Source: Pseudomonadota bacterium
Lineage (GTDB): Bacteria > Pseudomonadota > Alphaproteobacteria > Rhizobiales > Devosiaceae
Direction of reading: 5' to 3'
NCBI GenBank assembly: GCA_023436745.1
Contig: JAEZHZ010000130.1
Coordinates: 1-18,261, forward strand
Length of the DNA: 18,261 bases
A program made the position numbers and the translations under genes. The notes beneath the pieces were generated by a model. It was not told the DNA's origin, did not search any database, and saw only the letters and a program-made list of their open reading frames with translations. Below, piece by piece: positions 14,143 to 18,261 of this stretch; position 1 is the stretch's first letter; each line of letters begins with the position of its first letter.

Positions 14143-15132
14143 ATGAGCTTTCGCGCACTCATCACGGATCGGGATGAAGCCGGTACTATAACGTCGACCG
14201 TGCAGCAGGTTGAGGACGATCGTCTGCCCGACGGGAACGTCACGGTTGACGTCGATTGGGCAGGCCTCAACTACAAGGACGGGCTGTGCCTGACAGGGCA
14301 GGGCGGTCTGGTGCGCGCCTACCCGCATATCGCCGGAATCGATTTCGCCGGAACCGTCCGCGAGAGCCTGGATTCCCGCTATGCACCGGGCGATGCAGTG
14401 GTGCTGACGGGTTGGCGGGTCGGCGAAACACGGTGGGGCGGCTATGCCGAGCGCGCCCGGGTCGATGCGAACTGGCTTGTGCCGCTGGCGCAGGGGCTCA
14501 CAACGCGCGATGCGATGACTATCGGTACCGCCGGCCTGACTGCCATGTTGGCGATAGGGCGGCTGGAAGCGGCGGGCGTAACGCCCGGCCGCGGTGACGT
14601 GGTGGTGACCGGAGCCTCCGGCGGCGTCGGTTCCATCGCCGTCAGCCTGCTCGCGCGCCTGGGATATCGGGTGGTGGCCCTGTCGGGGCGACCAGAGCAT
14701 GGCGAGGCGCTGCGACAACTCGGGGCCAGCGAGATACTGCCGCGCGATGAGTTTTTCTCCCAGCCAGACAAGCCGCTGGAGTCAGCCCGGTGGGCTGGCG
14801 CGGTCGATAATGTCGGTGGCGCAGTGCTCGGCAAGCTCCTGAAGCAGGTGCAGTACGGCGGCGCAGTTGCGGCTGTGGGTAACGCCGGGGGTATCGGCCT
14901 GGAGACCAGCGTGCTCCCGTTCATCCTCAGGGCCGTGACCCTGATCGGCATCGACAGCGTCATGCAACCGTACGAGGCACGCATGGCCGCCTGGAAGCGG
15001 ATTGCGGACATCTTCGACTTCAGGGCCTATGACGGTCTGGTCAAGGAAGTGGCCCTCGAGGACCTTCCACAGGCGGCGGAGCGGATCCTCGAGGGACAGG
15101 TGCGGGGCAGGGTGCTGGTGCGCCCACGCTGA
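14143..15132 (+). CDS. acuI: AcuI/YhdH-family acrylyl-CoA reductase-type medium-chain oxidoreductase
   Basis: This 329-residue NADPH-dependent MDR enzyme of the YhdH/AcuI family reduces acrylyl-CoA to propionyl-CoA in 3-hydroxypropionate and DMSP breakdown. The N-terminal GroES-like domain includes LNYKDGLCLTGQGG and AGIDFAGTV. The Rossmann domain begins at about residue 150 with TGASGGVGSIAVSLLARLGY and continues to ALSGR, the NADPH 2'-phosphate-binding arginine. No zinc-ligand cysteines are present, as expected for the family. AGGAGG eight bases before ATG 14143 fixes the start. The gene converges on the MFS gene at 15136 with three bases between stops. The specific physiological substrate in this organism is inferred from the family. 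Confidence 0.9.
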   Translation: MSFRALITDRDEAGTITSTVQQVEDDRLPDGNVTVDVDWAGLNYKDGLCLTGQGGLVRAYPHIAGIDFAGTVRESLDSRYAPGDAVVLTGWRVGETRWGGYAERARVDANWLVPLAQGLTTRDAMTIGTAGLTAMLAIGRLEAAGVTPGRGDVVVTGASGGVGSIAVSLLARLGYRVVALSGRPEHGEALRQLGASEILPRDEFFSQPDKPLESARWAGAVDNVGGAVLGKLLKQVQYGGAVAAVGNAGGIGLETSVLPFILRAVTLIGIDSVMQPYEARMAAWKRIADIFDFRAYDGLVKEVALEDLPQAAERILEGQVRGRVLVRPR

Positions 15133-15135
15133 CGT

Positions 15136-16482
15136 TCACGCCGTGCTCGTCGCAGCAGTATCGGGTCGGGTATTCTCGTCCGGCCCATCGGCATAGGCAG
15201 CCGAGAGCTGCCGATAGTAGCGGGAGTTGAACGCAAGGATGGTCACGAGCAGGCCGAGCAGGCCGGCTATCGTGAACACCAGCGCAATACCGCGCGCGGG
15301 GCCCGTGCCAAACCAACTGCCGATCGCATCGGCACCGGCACCATCGGTCATGAACGGGATGAAGACGAACTGCGTCAGCGGCCCAATCAGGAATGCCGTG
15401 AGCGGGGAGGCCGCCTGTTCCACAGACTGGGCAAAGCCGAACACCCGGCCCTGACGCTCCAGCGGCACCACCTTCTGCAGCGTGGTGTGTTCGGCGGCTT
15501 CGGCATAGGGACCGAGCAGCATCCACACGAAGCACCCCGCCGCCAGCAGCCAGAAGGAGGGCTGGATGGTGAACACGCAGCATGCCGACCAGGTGATGAT
15601 GTTGACGATCATGAGCGTGCGGAGAGGGTTCTTTCCGAGCCCGTTGCGCGAGATGATGATGCCGCTGAGGATGAAGGCGGTGGAAAGCACGCCGAAGGTC
15701 AGCCCCCACACCTGAACGGACACCAGCGAGAGGCCATAAGCGTCGAGCAGCGCCATGAACACGCCACCGAGGAAATTGTTGAAGGTGGAGAAGAAGATCA
15801 GCGCGAACAACCCGGGAACCACCGCTATGACGCGGATGGTGCCCGCAATGTCGACGCGCTTCGGCTCCTGCGGTGTGCCTGCAACGGGTTGTGGCCTGCC
15901 CTCATCAATCCGGACGAAAGACAGGTGCAGGAACACGAGCGCGGTGGACACCAGGGCAAGCAGCAGGGTCGCGTACATGCCGCCCCACGCGACCAGAAAC
16001 CCGCTGATCACCGATGTCGTGAGAAAGCCGATGCCGCTCACCATCCCGACCAGGCCATTGGCCTTGTCGCGCTCGCCTTCGGGTATCAGGATGGTTACCA
16101 GTGTGGGGAGGGCGATGCTGCGGATGTTGCCGGCAATGACACCAAGCATCACGATCAGGACGAACGCCCAGAGATAGGGCCCGTAGGGATCGGTGAACGC
16201 CCCCTCCGGCGCCAGCAGGAGCATGGCCATCGATGCCCCGTAGAGCGCGAAGGAGACCACGCTCGAGCCCAGCATCGCCAGACGCTTGGAGTTGTGATCG
16301 ACGATGGCGCCGAGCCAGATGCCGAAAGCCGCGGTGAACACCAGGTAGATGCCGGCCACCATGCCGGTCGCGAACACCGACTGGGTCTCGATGAAGATCC
16401 AGAAGGTGATGGCGAACCACACCGTGAAGTTGGTGATGTTGGCAACAAGGTTGTTGGCCAGGATCTGGTGGAAGGGGCTCAT
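15136..16482 (-). CDS. MFS transporter (MFS_3/EntS-like)
   Basis: This 448-residue inner-membrane protein has about 12 hydrophobic segments in two halves separated by a hydrophilic stretch (about residues 193-212, VRIDEGRPQPVAG...). The MFS motif A appears between helices 2 and 3 as GAIVDHNSKRLAM. The early part (NNLVANITNFTVWFAITFWIF) and the general order resemble the MFS_3 exporters that include EntS. The cytoplasmic tail (YADGPDENTRPDTAA) is soluble. AGGAGA precedes ATG 16482. It lies 36 bases downstream of another MFS gene on the same strand and is probably co-transcribed with it. Export of a small metabolite or drug is the usual role; the substrate is unknown. Confidence 0.9.
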   Translation of the reverse strand: MSPFHQILANNLVANITNFTVWFAITFWIFIETQSVFATGMVAGIYLVFTAAFGIWLGAIVDHNSKRLAMLGSSVVSFALYGASMAMLLLAPEGAFTDPYGPYLWAFVLIVMLGVIAGNIRSIALPTLVTILIPEGERDKANGLVGMVSGIGFLTTSVISGFLVAWGGMYATLLLALVSTALVFLHLSFVRIDEGRPQPVAGTPQEPKRVDIAGTIRVIAVVPGLFALIFFSTFNNFLGGVFMALLDAYGLSLVSVQVWGLTFGVLSTAFILSGIIISRNGLGKNPLRTLMIVNIITWSACCVFTIQPSFWLLAAGCFVWMLLGPYAEAAEHTTLQKVVPLERQGRVFGFAQSVEQAASPLTAFLIGPLTQFVFIPFMTDGAGADAIGSWFGTGPARGIALVFTIAGLLGLLVTILAFNSRYYRQLSAAYADGPDENTRPDTAATSTA

Positions 16483-16517
16483 CGCGCGTTCTCCTGCCTA
16501 GGCAGATGGTGATTGTG

Positions 16518-17741
16518 TCAGGCGGGCGCCACCCGCGCATCGGCGGGAGGTGCCGAAGGGCGCGGGAAGGCGAGAGCCAGCACGGCTGCACTCAGCCCGA
16601 TGGCGGCGGAAGCCACATAGAGCCAGTGGTAGTCGCCGAAGGTATCGAACAGCCAGCCGCCACCGAGCGGGCCGAAGGCCATGCCGATGCTTGATGTCAT
16701 GGTGATCCCACCGAGCACGGTGCCCATCACCTGCGGGCCGAAATACTCGCGGGCCAGCACGGCATAGAGAGGCATGACGCCGCCATATGCCATCCCCAGC
16801 ACCACCGCCAGCATGTAGAACTGGGTCAGCTCGCTGACGTAGATGTAGCTGTAGATGCCGACAGCCTGCAGCACCAGGCCGCCAATGATCACGCGCTTCA
16901 CTCCGACCCTGTCGGCGAGAACGCCGAATATCACCCGCCCGAACAGGCCTGCGAGGCCTTCGACACTGTAGATGCTGGCGGCAGCGAGCGCCGAGGCTCC
17001 GCAGAGCATGGCGTAGCTGACGGTGTGGAAGATAGGGCCGGAGTGGGCACCGCAACAGAGGAAGAACACCCCCGCCAGGATGAAGAACTGCGGCTTGCGC
17101 AGCACGGCGCCGAGTCCTGTCGGGCTCGGCTCGGCAGGTGCGACGTGATCCGACTGCATGGGAGCGTTGGCCAGAACCGCCGGGGCCCGCCGGATCAGCA
17201 GGCTGAGGGGCATGATCGCGACGGTTGCGACGATGGCTGTCATCATCATGGCGTCGCGCCAGCCATAGGACTGGATGAGAACGGTCGCGAGGGGCGTGAT
17301 GATCATCGGCGCAACCCCGGCGCCGAGCGACACCAGGGACACGGCGAGGCTGCGGTTCTTGTCGAACCAGGCGATGGTCGTGGCCATCAGCGGTGCAAAG
17401 AAGGCGCCGCCGGCTGCGCCGACGAGCCCGCCATAGGCAAACTGAAAGACGATCAGGTCGGTCGCGCGGCTGGCGATGTAGAGGCCAGTACCCAGCATCG
17501 CCGCGGCGATCAGGATCACGGGCCGCGCGCCGACGCGGTCGGTCAGGGTGCCCCAGAGGAACCCTGCCACGCCCATGACGATGAACCCGACCGTCATCGC
17601 ACCCGATATGCCGGCACGGGTCCATCCAGCCTCATCCGCAATGGGCTGCAAGTAAACCGGGAGGGCGAACATTGCGCCCATCGCCACGCAGGTGATCACC
17701 GCGCCAGCGGCCACGATCACCCAGCCATAATGCCGTTCCAT
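16518..17741 (-). CDS. MFS transporter (OFA/monocarboxylate-type)
   Basis: This 407-residue protein has 12 predicted membrane helices. The N-terminus HYGWVIVAAGAVITCVAMG, and QPIADEAGWTRAGISGAMTVG before motif A (GTLTDRVGARPV), follow the oxalate/formate and monocarboxylate porter pattern. A polar central loop (about residues 185-206, LIRRAPAVLANAPMQSDHVA) separates the halves. The second half includes GLAGLFGRVIFGVLADRVG, a repeat of motif A. I start at ATG 17741, with GGAGGG eight bases upstream; a longer frame from 17801 adds 20 polar residues without support. The gene begins a two-gene MFS unit. Organic acid transport is a family-based inference. Confidence 0.88.
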   Translation of the reverse strand: MERHYGWVIVAAGAVITCVAMGAMFALPVYLQPIADEAGWTRAGISGAMTVGFIVMGVAGFLWGTLTDRVGARPVILIAAAMLGTGLYIASRATDLIVFQFAYGGLVGAAGGAFFAPLMATTIAWFDKNRSLAVSLVSLGAGVAPMIITPLATVLIQSYGWRDAMMMTAIVATVAIMPLSLLIRRAPAVLANAPMQSDHVAPAEPSPTGLGAVLRKPQFFILAGVFFLCCGAHSGPIFHTVSYAMLCGASALAAASIYSVEGLAGLFGRVIFGVLADRVGVKRVIIGGLVLQAVGIYSYIYVSELTQFYMLAVVLGMAYGGVMPLYAVLAREYFGPQVMGTVLGGITMTSSIGMAFGPLGGGWLFDTFGDYHWLYVASAAIGLSAAVLALAFPRPSAPPADARVAPA

Positions 17742-17992
17742 TCCATGCTCCCTCCGGGACAATTCGCCCACTAGACGGACAGGGGATGTCAGTATCGACA
17801 CGACAGCGGAGAAATTGCGGTTGTGGTCTGCAATCGTGATGCGGGCGCATCCAGCTATGGCGTGCCTGGGATGGCGACGACCAGCTGGGGCTCAGACATC
17901 TCGGTGCGCCGGTACAACTTGAGCCGGCCTGCCGGCGCGCGCTTCGAGGCGGCGGGGAAGCCCGCTACTGCGGTGCGGTCGCGGGTGGTGCG
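17742..17992. other. Intergenic region upstream of the MFS pair
   Basis: About 250 bases lie between the MFS start and the stop of the 63-residue gene. Both genes are on the minus strand. I see no convincing gene here; the frames that cross it have shadow-like composition. A promoter for the MFS pair is expected, but I could not define one. No strong hairpin was found. Confidence 0.5.
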
Positions 17993-18184
17993 TCAGTTCG
18001 ACTCGGCGCTGGCCTGGTTGGCCTGGATGATCTCGCGCAGCTGCTTCATCAGCGTGCGGCCGGTTATCTGGCTGACTGAGTACCCTTCCGCTCCGACAGC
18101 GGATTTTACCGCATACGTGGTGCTGAAACGGCCGGACCGGGCCAGTTCGAAGGCGCGTTCGAGCGCAGTCTTGTTCGGTTCCAT
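17993..18184 (-). CDS. Small conserved-looking hypothetical protein (63 residues)
   Basis: This is a soluble, largely helical protein (TALERAFELARSGRFSTTYAVKSAV followed by EGYSVSQITGRTLMKQLREI). The pattern of a helix, a short GYS turn and a second helix ending in a basic Arg/Lys/Leu run recalls a small helix-turn-helix or winged-helix fragment. From memory, similar ALERAFELARSG... proteins recur in Alphaproteobacteria without assigned function. ATG 18184 has AGGG upstream. It stands alone between the MFS promoter region and a hairpin at 18213-18238. I cannot assign a function. Confidence 0.7.
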   Translation of the reverse strand: MEPNKTALERAFELARSGRFSTTYAVKSAVGAEGYSVSQITGRTLMKQLREIIQANQASAESN

Positions 18185-18212
18185 GCCTGTACCCTAGCAG
18201 GCACAAACGAGA

Positions 18213-18238
18213 AAGGCCACCGCAGGTGCGGTGGCCTT
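18213..18238 (-). terminator. Strong terminator hairpin for a gene beyond the right edge
   Basis: A perfect 11-bp stem (AAGGCCACCGC at 18213-18223 with GCGGTGGCCTT at 18228-18238) around a 4-base AGGT loop. Read on the minus strand, the stem is followed by a T-rich stretch (TTTCTCGTTTGT), typical of a Rho-independent terminator for a minus-strand gene ending to the right of the window. Confidence 0.75.
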
Positions 18239-18261
18239 CCAAAGAGCTCCCTGACGGGGGC

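Noticed and set aside
16494..16505. 12-bp perfect palindrome CTGCCTAGGCAG between the two MFS genes, touching a ribosome site
   Set aside because: Several palindromes with 6-bp arms are expected by chance in a window of this size. There is no independent support for an operator.
15487..16512. Long plus-strand frame (341 codons) opposite the MFS gene
   Set aside because: Dominated by Asp, Gly, His, Glu and Arg, the typical antisense translation of hydrophobic membrane helices; no ribosome site or known domain.
1..18261. CRISPR arrays, tRNA or rRNA genes, insertion sequences, prophage genes
   Set aside because: No regularly spaced repeats, cloverleaf-like sequences, transposase or integrase motifs, or terminal inverted repeats were seen on either strand.

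Overview
The window is a compact, high-GC chromosomal stretch. It looks alphaproteobacterial, and I would guess near the Rhodospirillales, but that placement is inferred from gene families and is not proven. The supporting families are a Tat-exported branched-chain-type binding protein, an ScfR-type regulator, an ExoD protein, an orphan FliK-like/FlhB-C-terminal pair, a SleB-type cell wall hydrolase, DUF2076 and DUF2934 proteins, and AcuI/YhdH. I see no rRNA, tRNA, CRISPR array, insertion sequence or prophage. Most antisense reading frames are high-GC shadows of real genes.

Layout: 150-1514 (minus) encodes an ABC-type solute-binding protein. It is divergent from a four-gene plus-strand operon at 1704-6682: an ScfR/XRE-type DNA-binding regulator, a single-domain response regulator, a two-helix membrane protein, and an 898-residue sensor kinase built on a sodium:solute symporter-like membrane domain with a STAC domain. 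A voltage-gated-type K+ channel with a zinc ribbon tail converges on it (6686-7495, minus); its best start is a CTG codon behind a perfect AGGAGG. Plus-strand genes follow: a family 2 glycosyltransferase, an ExoD protein, a FliK-like protein overlapping an FlhB C-terminal-domain protein, and a DUF2076 protein. From 11393 to 13967 lie short genes in alternating orientation: a SleB-type lipoprotein, a membrane-anchored helical protein, a small membrane protein, an MTA/SAH nucleosidase-like enzyme, a hypothetical protein and a 56-residue DUF2934 protein. The right end holds an AcuI-type reductase, two tandem MFS transporters on the minus strand, a 63-residue conserved-looking protein, and a strong hairpin that probably terminates a gene beyond the window.

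The most interesting part is the 1704-6682 operon. The DNA-binding regulator contains a segment that aligns without gaps to the histidine-containing dimerisation helix pair (DHp) of the operon's own kinase, including a histidine (His140) at the position of the kinase phospho-histidine (His683). The operon's response regulator has no output domain. I infer that it may dock on, or exchange phosphate with, this DHp-like module of the transcription factor. That would give a transporter-type sensor -> receiver -> DHp-bearing regulator pathway. The alignment is seen in the sequence; the pathway is a hypothesis.
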